DNA from: Beta vulgaris subsp. vulgaris
Taxonomy: Eukaryota > Streptophyta > Magnoliopsida > Caryophyllales > Amaranthaceae
Direction of reading: 5' to 3'
NCBI RefSeq assembly: GCF_026745355.1
Contig: NC_079202.1
Location: 36,252,346 to 36,316,345 of the forward strand
Length of the DNA stretch: 64,000 nucleotides
Positions 12,540-23,034 of the stretch are shown one piece after another (the first letter of the stretch is position 1; each line of letters begins with the position of its first letter). The notes below the pieces were generated by a model, which ran no database searches, had not been told where the DNA came from, and saw nothing but the letters and a program-made list of their open reading frames with translations. The translations under genes were made by a program, and so were the position numbers.

Positions 12540-13330
12540 GAAATGTGGAGCTTACGTCATAACCTCATTCAATAGCTTTCCAATAGAAAATAAATTTAGC
12601 ACAACATTAGTCACATCATTTCCAATTATGAGCCATTCATCCATAAATAAAAACCACCAAACCATATGGCCCAAGAGCTTTTTTGTTGTAATTAAGAGTA
12701 AGATAACCAAACAAAACTTACACTTAAGCTGGGATCATAAGCCTAGGAGCTTTATCCCCTAAAATTGAGAACATAGGTTACTCTACTTCATTAGCCGTGA
12801 AGTTCCTTCGGAAAATTAATGATTGCTCCTCACTTACAACTGGTCTCATGCTCACAACATCAGCATGAACCTTGATCCTATTTTGAGCAATTAAACCTAA
12901 CAACTTCTTATCATACTCAAGGAAGGTTGCATTGACATCCTCATGATATTTTTTCTGAACCCCCTCACTATTATGGAGAACATAAATGGTGTTCTGCATC
13001 ATCCCAGGCTTTATGAACTGATGAAATAATGCTGAATTTTCATCTCCATCCTAACACCAGGCCACTTTTGCTTTCTGAGCAAGGAATGACATATATTGAT
13101 TGTACATCAGCTTATATCTCTGAGTAGAATCCCCCTCAGCAATTCCTAACTCCACATTACCAGGTTGCTCATGTAAGTCAGCCTGACATTTGGCTAGATC
13201 TTCTGCAGCAGCTAGATTAAAACATTGAATATCTGCAAAATATTCCCTACTCAACTTCTTCATAGTTTCTCTAATTAGCTTCATAAAGCTATAAAGAAAG
13301 GTGTAGTAAAAAACTATAGTACCATTAACT
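12540..13330 (-). pseudogene. LINE ORF2 remnant, endonuclease-RT linker
   Basis: This is the 5' continuation of the LINE at 9780-10810. The minus-strand frame 13051-13284 (MKLIRETMKKLSREYFADIQ onward, ending in FLAQKAKVAW) is the linker after the endonuclease. The frame 12778-13002 (FLEYDKKLLG, then PVVSEEQ and FTANEVE) is the stretch before the RT fingers. Weak similarity may continue to about 13500, but the endonuclease domain itself is not recognisable. Confidence 0.8.
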
Positions 13331-14509
13331 TGAGAAACTTTGCAATGAATAATTTAACTAGACGCAGCCAAAATAGTCACATGAAAAATCCTCGGATTCC
13401 AAGCCACAATGATCCAAACCCCCTTATGAAAATCAGAATTGGTAGTAAAATATCACCTAGGAAAAATACTTTGGTAAAGGCTTTCATGCTAAGAAACTTC
13501 TTATCATCTTTCTGCTTTTGTGAGTAATTACGTTCTTTTCACCAAGTACCCCTACACTTTCCCTAATTCTCCATATACCCCGAGTTTTATAAAAATACAT
13601 CTGAATGGTCCTCTCTCGAATGGTCCTCAAGTATAATCGTGTCCTCTCTCGAATGGTCCTCAAGTATAATCGCGTAATCAATCAACTAGTATGCTCTCTC
13701 GAATACTATTTATTCAATTGATTAATATAAGAGATTCAATTAGTATTGAAAACCCCCCAATACAAGGATCTCGTTAATTTCTACCCAATATCTTGGTCTA
13801 AAAATTAAGTTGATTCATGGGGATGATAAAAGAGTTCAAAATTCCATTAAGAATATTTGTAATCAAAATATCAATGTATAAATGTTACGAATATCTATCC
13901 TGAGGCCTCAAAACACCATCAAGCATAATATATAATCATCATTAAATCATCACAATTACATTAACAATTCAATTAAATCCTAATTCATACTTTCAGCCAA
14001 ATTCTAGATAGGAGACTACTCACCAATCATGGAATATAAATATGAAAATTTGTAATTTACAACTATATTCTAGGGCTAAACATGATTAGTGGATGATTAA
14101 ATGAATAAAAACAAGCAATTTAATAATCTGAGATCTACAACTATGGAGTAATAAAGAATAACAATGAAAAGGATGAATAAAAACTATAAACTTGCAATGA
14201 TATTGATAAAAGGTAACCTCGATTTGTAGAAATAAAAAAACTTCGATCTGTAAATCCGAAATCAAAGACAAAACAATGTATTTTTCTCTCTAATATGGAA
14301 CTTAAGCTCTCTAATCCCTAGAATAAAACCATAGTTCAAAGATAAAACATCCCCCCTTTTTTAATTAGGCACGAGGCCTTTCAATTTTTGACGAAAATAA
14401 ATGGTGCAAGCGCATCGCACAAACAAGTGCGGGAGCACCAAACACAATGATCTCGAAGTGCAATAATCCGGCAAAAGGTGTGGGCGCACCTCAGTAAGTG
14501 GTGCCGGCG

Positions 14510-15368
14510 CACCAACTGTTTTTTTTTTTTTTTTTGCTAAGTAAGAGTAAGTAGTATTAATCACAAGAAAATTTAATACACCAACAGCTAACCCCTAGGG
14601 AGCAAACCAACTAGGTTGGACTCCTCCACACAAGGAAAGCTACAAAAGTTTAGCTAACAACTAAACACTATACACTTTGCTCTTTACAGTTTCCCACCAT
14701 GCTATATCCTTACTAGATATCTTCCTAGGCAAAAAACTCTTAATTCGCATCACTATACACTCCCTAATAATTCTATACATCTTCTCTGGTCTCCAGAGTA
14801 CCATATTCCATTGAGCCTCATTCCTTGCCCACCAAACATAATAAACACAAGCCGTGATTATTGCAGCATGTATTTGCTTCTGAACTCTGGACTTTCTACT
14901 TCTGCCATTCAGCATCATCATAATTCTCATCAGTTGATCCTGCCTGCTTTTAAATCCCAACCATTCAAACACATACTTAAGGACTCTCTTTACATAAGAA
15001 CATTGAAAAAACAGATGTTGATGACTCTCTGTATGCTCACAGCAGAGTTTACATTGTGCATCAGTTGTTACACCCATCTGACACAGCCTGTCAGTTGTTT
15101 TGAGTCTTCCTTTGATAGCCAGCCAGCAAATCACTCTATGTTTAGGCACTGCTAGCCTATTCCAGATCATTTTATCCCAGTAAACTCTCTCCTCTTCCTC
15201 TGTGATCTTATCATACACCACTTTGATCTTGAAGTTTATCATCCTCTTCATCTCTTCTTCTGTGTAGTGGTGCTTCATATACTCTTTAACATTACATATT
15301 TGCTTCCAATACCATGAGCAATTCTTTGGTGGAATATAACTCCACCAATTTTCCCACCAACTGTTTTT
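14510..15368 (-). mobile_element. 5'-truncated LINE inserted in the LTR
   Basis: The target duplication CACCAACTGTTTTT is present at 14510-14523 and 15355-15368. A T run (14519-14535) is the poly-A tail of a minus-strand element. About 830 bp of LINE 3' sequence lies between, including one long open frame. The LTR sequence reads through the two flanks once the insert is removed. Confidence 0.9.
14661..15278 (-). pseudogene. LINE ORF2 C-terminal fragment (zf-RVT)
   Basis: A 205-residue open frame equal to the C-terminus of plant L1-type ORF2. It contains YWDKMIWNRLAVPKHRVICW, then KGRLKTTDRLCQMG and the zinc-binding core CKLCCEHTESHQHLFFQC, ending in an ARNEAQWN region typical of LINEs without an RNase H tail. 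The frame is open but has no reverse transcriptase, so it is a dead-on-arrival copy rather than a gene. Confidence 0.85.
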
Positions 15369-15875
15369 GCTCTAGTAAGACGATTCAACTTAAAGCACGC
15401 TTAATTCCTTCGTTTTAGATCCAAATCAAGCTTACGACCAATCGTTGGAAAGCCATCGAAATGAGCTTTCACATCCAACTGTAGTTACCTTCATCCAATA
15501 TGTGGCTTGGAAATTATGCCAATTTCAAGTTCCCATACAAGATATTATTGTACTGAGTATGTGCTCCTTTGCCGGAGCGTCATTTCTCAATGTGTGCTCT
15601 ATCTTTATTTATTCCTTTGTCGATTCTAAAACTCATAGCCGCCTTAGGTAGTCCCACCTATATTCAGAACATGGTAAAATAGGGTGAAAGCAAATGTACT
15701 AGAAATTCGATCAAAAATGACTAAAAATCTAGCAAAATTTCACTATGATTATCAAGAATGATCAAGTGAATGAAATAGAAGGAGAAACGGAAAACAAAGA
15801 GGGAAGCAAGTTAAGAAATAAAAATCAAAATGAGCTAAAAGAAGTTCATAAAGAGCATTAGAAACGCACTTATCA

Positions 15876-16356
15876 CCCTGCCACCTTATAGAAAATCTGA
15901 AACTTGGAGGCCACCATTTAGAATTTCTCAATTTCTATTTATGAGTTTTTATATACCCAGGTTTATTAATTCTAATCTTTATTTTCACACCTTAACATGA
16001 TTATGAATTATATACAAGGTCTTAGATTTTAGGTGTACCCTTAACTATCTTTTTGTTCATTTTTCCCTTACGGTACGCCTACATAGACATGGCTCATGGC
16101 TAGTACCAATATGTACTCTGTCTACTCCTAAAAGATTATGCCACTTTCATTTTATATTCTTTTAATTAATTTTCAACTTTATATTTAAGTAATGTAGATC
16201 CCACAAACTCTTTTCTTGTTTTCCATCTTTGCAAACAAAAGACGACAAAAATATTTATCCACTATAATATTTTTGCAAAATATCTACCAAAAAAAAGCTC
16301 TTGGAATAATAGTAACGAAATAAAAATGAGAAAAAAAATAACGACATGAGGGAGTA
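15876..16356. other. No gene seen
   Basis: AT-rich sequence between the inverted LTR copy and the Helitron. No recognisable coding or repeat termini. Confidence 0.5.
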
Positions 16357-16700
16357 TCTCTATTATATAAGGGAACACATGGAGGACACCAAAAAAAAAG
16401 AAAAAAAAAAAGAAAAAATAGAAAGAAAAGAGTAGATTCCAACCATATTTACAAAAAAAAAAAAAAGAAATTAAAATTCCTAATTTATCTCTCACTCCCA
16501 AAAATAAATTACACTGCAACATCTTCTTCTTCATCATTATATTTTCTTCTTCATCATTTGCAAACAAAAAAACACAACATTGAAAACTACAATTCCCCTT
16601 TTAAATTTTTGTAAATATTTTTTGATGAAAATTATTACTAGAAGTAATAAAAGAATATATGATTTTGCACGCATAACGTGCATATATTTGAGTGTTCTAG
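16357..16700 (+). mobile_element. Non-autonomous Helitron, 344 bp
   Basis: It starts TCTCTATTATATAA at 16357 after an A, sharing its first 15 bases with the Helitron at 25011. It ends in CTAG (16697-16700) followed by T. A 6-bp hairpin (TGCACG CATAA CGTGCA, 16666-16682) precedes the end by 14 bases, slightly more than usual. It holds no gene. The LINE 5' end begins directly after it. The open frame that starts at 16580 inside this element is fortuitously in frame with LINE ORF1. Confidence 0.65.
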
Positions 16701-16771
16701 TCTTGGTAGTCCATTGTTTCTTCTCGATCTTTCGAGGTTTTGATCCCTTCTTGGGATTGAAACTGGCCATT

Positions 16772-18118
16772 ATGGCTGAAGAAATCTCTCTTAAAGTCTC
16801 TAATATGCGAATTACAGAAGCGGAGGACAAACTGTTAGTTCTCGACGGAAATTTGGAAAATGAAAATAATCAAGATCTTGCCCAATCGTTGGTGGGGAAA
16901 CTTTTATCTGTACGATCATATAACTTTGATGCTATGAAGCGAACTCTAAACCAGATATGGTCTATCTCTAATGGCGCCTTATTTCGGGTGATCGAAAATG
17001 GCCTCTTTGTGGTCCAATTTGCGAATCAGCGGGATAAAGCAAAAGTCATGGCGGGTCGCCCGTGGACTTTTGATCAACATCTAGTTTTATTGAATGAGAT
17101 CGATGGTGACCAACAACCATCTAATATAACCCTAAAGTTTTGCCCTTTCTGGGTTAGGCTTTATAATCTGCCTCTAGGAAGTCGGTTGGAACGCCATGTG
17201 CGGCAGATTGGTGGCTGTTTGGGGGAGGTTCTGGAGGTGGAGAATGATGGAGTTCGGTGGGACAAATCTGTTAGAGCCCGTATCTTGCTTGATGTAACCC
17301 TAACTTTGCGCAGGGTTCAACGTATTTCTTTAAAGAATGGGAACTCGACAATGGTGGAAATAAAATATGAACGGTTGCCGACTTTTTGCTATGTCTGTGG
17401 GACTATAGGTCACATAGAAAGGGATTGCATGATGCCCCAAGATGAGGAGAAGGATATTGAGAAGCAATGGGGATCGTGGCTACGAGCCTCGCCGCGAAAG
17501 GGGCGTCTAAAAATGGAAGATGAAGCACGACAATTCCTCCGTTGTGCAAAGTCTCTTGATTTTGCGAGTTTAAGGAAAGGTAGGCAGGAAGCAACTCCTT
17601 CTAGTGCGTCTACGGAAATGAGCGAGGAAAATGGGGCTGTAATTTCGACTGTGAAGGAGCCGAATCTTGTTTGCATTAGTGGGTCTGTTGGGGAAAAGAG
17701 CCTAGTCACCCAAGAGGTGGTTGTACCTTTTTGTGCAGTAGCAAACGGCCCAGCTGCTAGGGTGGAGGTCTGTTCCACGGTTCTTGGAGCCACTGAATTG
17801 GGGGATGCGAATCCCAAGATGGATGACTCATTTCCTAAGGAGTCTGCCCCACCAGGTAATTTCATTCCCCATATGGCTAATGACCCACCTTTATTTGCTT
17901 TTAATGCTATCTCCAAACAAGTTGTACCAAAAACAAGAAATCATAAAGTAAAATCACGTGTGGTCCCTATGGAGATTAATGAAGCAGAGGGGTCCATTAA
18001 TAATGCTGTGAATGATTTATGTTTGGGGGAAAAAAGGAAGTTACCTGATATGATGCTTGTGAATGACGAAACTGGTACTGAGTTGCAGAACCCAAAAAAA
18101 ACCAAAAAGTGTGCCTAA
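16772..18118 (+). CDS. LINE ORF1 protein: DUF4283 and CCHC zinc knuckle
   Basis: A 448-residue, uninterrupted ORF1. I start it at the ATG at 16772 (MAEEISLKV) although the frame is open back to 16580. The upstream 64 codons lie mostly in a Helitron and read as hydrophobic noise, while known plant ORF1 proteins start like this one. Residues 30-190 form the DUF4283 RNA-binding-like domain (AGRPWTFDQHLVLLNE, FWVRLYNLP). A zinc knuckle follows with Cys206, Cys209, His214 and Cys219 (CYVCGTIGHIERDC). The C-terminal half is hydrophilic and ends in a basic KRKLPD...KKTKK segment that may serve nuclear entry. The protein should bind element RNA. ORF2 starts 69 bases downstream. Confidence 0.9.
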   Translation: MAEEISLKVSNMRITEAEDKLLVLDGNLENENNQDLAQSLVGKLLSVRSYNFDAMKRTLNQIWSISNGALFRVIENGLFVVQFANQRDKAKVMAGRPWTFDQHLVLLNEIDGDQQPSNITLKFCPFWVRLYNLPLGSRLERHVRQIGGCLGEVLEVENDGVRWDKSVRARILLDVTLTLRRVQRISLKNGNSTMVEIKYERLPTFCYVCGTIGHIERDCMMPQDEEKDIEKQWGSWLRASPRKGRLKMEDEARQFLRCAKSLDFASLRKGRQEATPSSASTEMSEENGAVISTVKEPNLVCISGSVGEKSLVTQEVVVPFCAVANGPAARVEVCSTVLGATELGDANPKMDDSFPKESAPPGNFIPHMANDPPLFAFNAISKQVVPKTRNHKVKSRVVPMEINEAEGSINNAVNDLCLGEKRKLPDMMLVNDETGTELQNPKKTKKCA

Positions 18119-18187
18119 TTTTGATCTTGGCAGTGGTCTGGTAACTGTCGAGGCGGAGGTTGGAGAAGACCAACCCCGCCCGACATT

Positions 18188-21100
18188 ATGAATGTTTTGT
18201 GCTGGAACTGTCAGGGTTTGGGCAACCCTTGGACAGTTCGTCAACTGAAGAGATGGTATAAATCTCATGTCCCCGACATTATGTTCTTGTCGGAAACGAA
18301 AATTAAAAAAGTTGTTGCAGAAAAGTTGAAGGATAAAATTGGTTATACTAATGCTATTGGAGTCTCAAGTGTGGGTTTATCTGGTGGGTTATGTCTGATT
18401 TGGAACCGGGAGACTATTTCTTTTAATATGATTTCTTTTTCCCAAAATCACATTTGCGGCGATGTTGTGAGTAAGGGTGAATTTCGTTGGAGGTTCATTG
18501 GTGTATACGGTTGGCTGGAGGAATCTAATAAGCACAGAACATGGTCACTCCTGCATGATCTTTGTCTTTCTACTTCTTTGCCTACTGTGATTGGGGGAGA
18601 CTTCAATGAGATTTTACATTATGGCGAAAAGGAGGGCGGTTCGAATAGGGATAGGCGGGAGATGCGAGGGTTCCGTGATTTTACGGACGCGTGTGGACTT
18701 GGAGACCTGAGAGTTGTTGGTCAGGGGTATACCTGGGAGAGGGGAAACAGTTCGGAGACGCGGATAAGAGAGCGGCTAGACCGCTTCCTAGTAACTCATG
18801 ATTGGAATATGCACTTTCCGGAGGCTCATATCGAGCATCTTGTTCGATACCGATCCGATCATGCGGTCATTATACTTCGAGATTCTGAGCCGAATGGTGT
18901 TAAGTGGGGGAGACGGAGAAAAAATTTCAAATTCGAGACGTGTTGGTTGCTTGATGAAGGTTGTGAAGGGGTGGTGAAGAGAGCGTGGGAGGCGGCGGAG
19001 GGGGAGACAATCCAGGTTAAATTGGAGCAGGTGGCTAAGGAGTTGGTGAGTTGGAGCAAAGGAAGCTGTGGGAACTTGCCTAAACAGATCGACAAGGTGG
19101 AAAAAGCGCTTCACGTGGCGCAAGGCCGACCAACCTCTACGGCAAATTGTGAGGAGTGTGCTAAATTGGAAAAACAACTGGATGATTTGCATGCTAAACA
19201 AGAAGCCTACTGGTATATGAGATCTCGAGTTGCGGAAATAAAGGATGGTGATCGTAATACGAAATATTTTCACCATAAGGCGTCTCAGCGGAAGCAACAG
19301 AACTTTATCAAAGGTCTGTTGGATGGAGAGGGACAGTGGCGAACTGAGATTGAGGACATTGAAGTAGAGGTGGGGAATTACTTTCGGAATATTTTCACGT
19401 CGAATAAGCCATCTACAGCTCATCTCGACGAAGTCCTGCAGTATATTCGGCCTTCTATTACTCCAGCTTATAATGCAGAGCTTATGCGTCCTTATACAAA
19501 GGAGGAGATTTACACTGCACTGAATCATATGCATCCCTGCAAGGCTCCAGGTCCAGGTGGTATGCACGCTATTTTTTACCAGAGGTTTTGGCATATTTTT
19601 GGAGACGAGGTATTTTCTTTTGTGAGTAATATTTTACATCATCAATTCTTCCCTGATAATGTTAATTGTACTAATATTGCTCTCATCCCAAAAGTCAAGT
19701 CCCCTACTGTTGTCTCTGAGTTTTGACCAATTAGTCTGTGTAATGTTTTGTATAAGATAGCCTCTAAGGCTTTGGTGATTAGACTAAAAAAATATTCTGC
19801 CTGCGATTGTAACGGAGAACCAGAGTGCCTTTGTTCCTGATCGTCTGATTACTGATAACTCTCTAATAGCCCTAGAATTGTTTCATACTATGAAACAACG
19901 AAATAAAAGCAGAACAGGGATTATGGCTATGAAGCTTGATATGAGCAAGGCGTATGACCGAGTTGAATGGGGGTTCCTGCGAAAACTTCTTCTTACCATG
20001 GGTTTTGATGGCAGATGGGTTAATCTGGTGATGCAGTGTGTCTCCACAGTGTCATACTCCTTCATCATTAATGGGAGAGTATGTGGTTCAGTAGTACCTG
20101 CCAGGGGTCTGCGGCAGGGAGATCCTCTCTCTCCCTTCCTATTTATCTTAGTAGCTGATGCCTTCTCTCAGATGATCCAGCAAAAGGTTGACTCCAGAGC
20201 TCTCCATGGGGCTAAAGCTAGCAGGAACGGTCCTGAGGTTTCTCATCTTCTTTTCGCAGATGACAGTTTACTCTTCACTCGTGCTACCCGACAGGAATGC
20301 TTGATAATAGTTGACATTCTCAACCAATATGAAAAAGCATCAGGACAGAAAATTAACTATGAGAAGTCGGAAGTATCTTTTAGTAGAGGAGTTAGTAGGG
20401 AGCGAAAAGAGGAACTGATTAATCTTCTTCAGATGAAGCAAGTTGATAAACACCAGAAGTACCTGGGCATTCCTACTGTCAGTGGTCGGTCAAAGAGAAT
20501 GGTTTTCCGTAATCTGCTGGATAGAGTGTGGAAGAAGTTGGGGGGATGGAAGGAAAAGTTGTTGTCTCGAGCTGGGAAGGAAGTGTTATTAAAAGCGGTG
20601 ATTCAGGCGATTCCTACATATCTCATGGGGGTATATAAGTTTCCAGTGGCAATTACTCAGGCTATCAGTTCAGCGATGGCTCGATTTTGGTGGGGTGGGA
20701 AAGGGGAAGCGAGGGGTATGCATTGGCTGAGTTGGGATAAACTGTGCAAACCAAAGTGTATGGGAGGAATTGGTTTTAAAGATATCACGGTATTTAATGA
20801 TGCTCTCCTTGGTCGACAAGTATGGCGCCTGATTCATTTCCAGGACTCTCTTCTAAGCCGTGTCATGAAAGCGAAATATTATCCAAATGGTGATATGCTC
20901 ACAGCAAGTTTGGGGCATTCTACTAGTTTTTCATGGCGTAGTAAATGGAGTGCTAAGAGTTTGGTGAAAGAAGGGATGATGTACCGAGTGGGTCATGGGA
21001 AAGACATCGATATATGGCGTGACCCTTGGATTGGAGATGAGCGGGGAAGATTTATCGAGAGTGCAGTAACACCTGATTTAAAGAGTGTGGGAGACTTAAT

Positions 21101-22260
21101 TGATCACGCTAGGATGGAGTGGAGACATGAGTTGCTAGAGCGATACTTTAATGAGAGAGACAAAATATGTATCTTGGCAATCCCACTTAGTATGCGCGGT
21201 GGCAAGGACGAGTTTATGTGGGCTTACTCCAAAGATGGGAAGTATACAGTGAAAACTGCATATATGCTGGGCGAGGGTGGTAATCTTGAGGATTTTCATG
21301 GAGCTTGGGTTAATATCTGGAATATGGATGTGGCCCCAAAAATCTGCCATTTCCTGTGGCGAGTCTGCACAAATAGTGCGAGCGTTGCTGCGATACCGTC
21401 ATGTTACTAATGTTGGCAATTGCCCGTGGTGTGTCGGGGTTGATGAGACCACACATCATGCTCTTTTCGAATGTCCAAGGATTCGACAGCTTTGGTTTGA
21501 CAGTGGGTGTGGTGATATGATTACAGGAATCAAAGGATGGAGTTTTTTCGAAATCTTTGATCGTTGGAGTGAGTTGGACATGAAGATGGTAAGAAAAGGC
21601 TGTTACCTAGCGTGGAACCTGTGGTATGAGCGGAATAAGTTCGTCTTTGACGGAGTGGCTACCCCCATAGTCATAGTAGCCCAGCGCATTCATCGTCAAC
21701 TGGAGGATTTTAATGCATACTCATGTAATATTTACTCACGTCCGCGAACGTGTACAGTGGACAGCTCGAACATATGGAATGCGCCAGCTTTGGGAGTTGT
21801 GAAGATAAATTCGGATGCATCTTTGAGTGAGGAAGGTTGGGTTGGCATGGGTGCCATTGCACGTGACAGTACGGGCTCGGTAATTTTTTCAGCGGTGAAG
21901 CGAGTGAAGGCCTGGTGGCCTCCGGAGATTGCCGAAGCCAAAGCCATCCTCTTGGCGGTTAGCTGGGCAAGAAGACAAGGTCTTAAGAAGGTGGTTTTTG
22001 AATCTGATGCTCAGATCCTTATATCTCGGCTCTCCCGGGCGGCCATCTATCTATCTGATTTAGATGCTATTCTTAGTGATATTCTTTTTCTTGTTAAAGA
22101 TTTTGATTTTGCTAGCTTTTCTCATGTTAAAAGGGATGGGAATTATGTTGCCCATCACCTCGCGAAGGTAGTGCCGTTTGGTTATGAACAATGCTGGGTT
22201 AATCATTGTCCTAGTGTTGTTGCTCCTTATGTACTTATGGACAATTTGTCCCTGATATAA
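18188..22260 (+). pseudogene. LINE ORF2: endonuclease, reverse transcriptase, RNase H; three lesions
   Basis: From the ATG at 18188, the first segment carries an APE-type endonuclease with its catalytic set intact: Asn7 (WNCQG), Glu36 (SETK), GDFNE at 137-141, Asp198 (RLDRF) and SDH at 223-225. Next come the linker and RT fingers (KAPGPGG). A TGA at 19724 replaces the arginine expected in SEFRPISLCN, and a one-base gain lies in the A run near 19786-19795. The RT then has MKLDMSKAYDRVEW, LRQGDPLSPFLF and HLLFADDSLLF. A second frameshift near 21367-21387 leads into the zinc domain (NCPWCVGVDETTHHALFECP) and an RNase H domain (INSDASL, EIAEAKA, ESDAQIL, KRDGNYVAHHLA), ending at 22260. Only three changes disable it, so it is a recently active copy. 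Confidence 0.9.
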
Positions 22261-22299
22261 TGCACTACGCTTTTCCCTTCAAAAAAAAAAAAAAAAAAA

Positions 22300-22640
22300 G
22301 GCTAGTGCTTCTAAATTCTAACTAGTGAAGATGTACTCCCTTTTCTTTTACCTTATATTTAAAATTAAAAGTAAAATAATAGATGGATAACAACTCATGT
22401 TGTTTATTGTAAAAATGAAAAAGAAACGAGATGTCACATCTCGCTATCAATTAAAGAAAAGGAAATATGACACAAGATTTCCTCTGCTTCATATAAATTT
22501 TATTTTATATTTTTTTTCTTTTTTTCTTATCTTGTTTTTTGGTATATATCTTTCCAATTCTAGAAGAGGGAATATAAATTGTCATCACTTCATAAACAAT
22601 TGTCTCTGTTGTAGCCTAAAAGATCAACGACTCTAAAAAA
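22300..22640. other. LINE 3' flank, no gene seen
   Basis: AT-rich sequence after the LINE poly-A tail. The open frame at 22397-22636 shows no family resemblance. Confidence 0.5.
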
Positions 22641-22832
22641 GGACACGTAGCTTCATCTAGCCCGTACACGTGTCCCTTCCCTGCTGCAGAAAGGCGGATG
22701 GCTGAAAAGTACAATTCTGAGAATAAAAATTGTACTAGCCCACCTTTATGGCCTAGTTTGTACTTAGGCCCAGCATCTCAAAAGGGCAGTTGCACAAAAT
22801 TGGATGATGTGTACTCTCCAATAAATGCTTGC

Positions 22833-22923
22833 CACGTGTCATGATTTCATTGCTTAGCCAATCAGGTGCTCCCAAATTATGGTGACCTCAGGGTACAACA
22901 ATTATTTCAGACACTATAAATAG
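22833..22923 (+). promoter_or_regulatory. G box, CCAAT and TATA cluster
   Basis: CACGTG at 22833-22838, CCAAT at 22858-22862 and TATAAATAG at 22915-22923 occur in order within 91 bases. A CT-rich stretch (CTCTCTCTCTCTAC) follows 70 bases later, as in plant promoter-leader regions. The transcript would run into the Mutator-like insertion. Confidence 0.5.
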
Positions 22924-23034
22924 TCCTTGAAATCAGAAGAAAGCAAGGTACGTTTTTCGGAGCAGTTTACTGTTATTCTGTCATAAATTCTCTCTCTCTC
23001 TACTTTCTCTCTCTAAAAGTTTCCTTATCTACTC

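Larger units (their letters stand above)
13560..15875 (-). repeat. Second copy of the TGATAAG LTR, inverted and interrupted
   Basis: The minus strand begins TGATAAGTGCGTTTCTAATGC at 15875 and follows the LTR at 10811-12539 block by block: the GCGCACC repeats, the CATTCGAGAGAGGA region and the TTGATTGATTA segment. The similarity fades near 13560, so the distal end is truncated or diverged. It carries a local duplication of about 35 bp (CTCTCGAATGGTCCTCAAG, two copies near 13610-13670). A truncated LINE is inserted at 14510-15368. Confidence 0.75.
16701..22299 (+). mobile_element. Nearly full-length L1-type LINE
   Basis: The element comprises a short 5' leader (16701-16771), ORF1, a 69-base spacer, ORF2 ending in an RNase H domain, a 20-base 3' tail and 19 A's (22281-22299). 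A clean target duplication is not certain: AGTGTTCTAG before the element and AGTGCTTCTAA just after the A tail differ by an indel and a base. RNase H-bearing L1 elements with a DUF4283 ORF1 are known from many plants. It is the best-preserved autonomous-type element in the window. Confidence 0.9.

Noticed and set aside
13484..13681. Repeat-like open frame (RTIRERTRLYL)
   Set aside because: Translation of a local duplication in the inverted LTR copy; not a gene.
16580..16771. N-terminal extension of LINE ORF1 in an open frame
   Set aside because: It lies mainly in the Helitron, is hydrophobic and unlike ORF1 proteins. The internal ATG at 16772 fits the family start.
18788..19594. 268-codon minus-strand open frame
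   Set aside because: Antisense shadow of LINE ORF2, whose catalytic motifs are on the plus strand.
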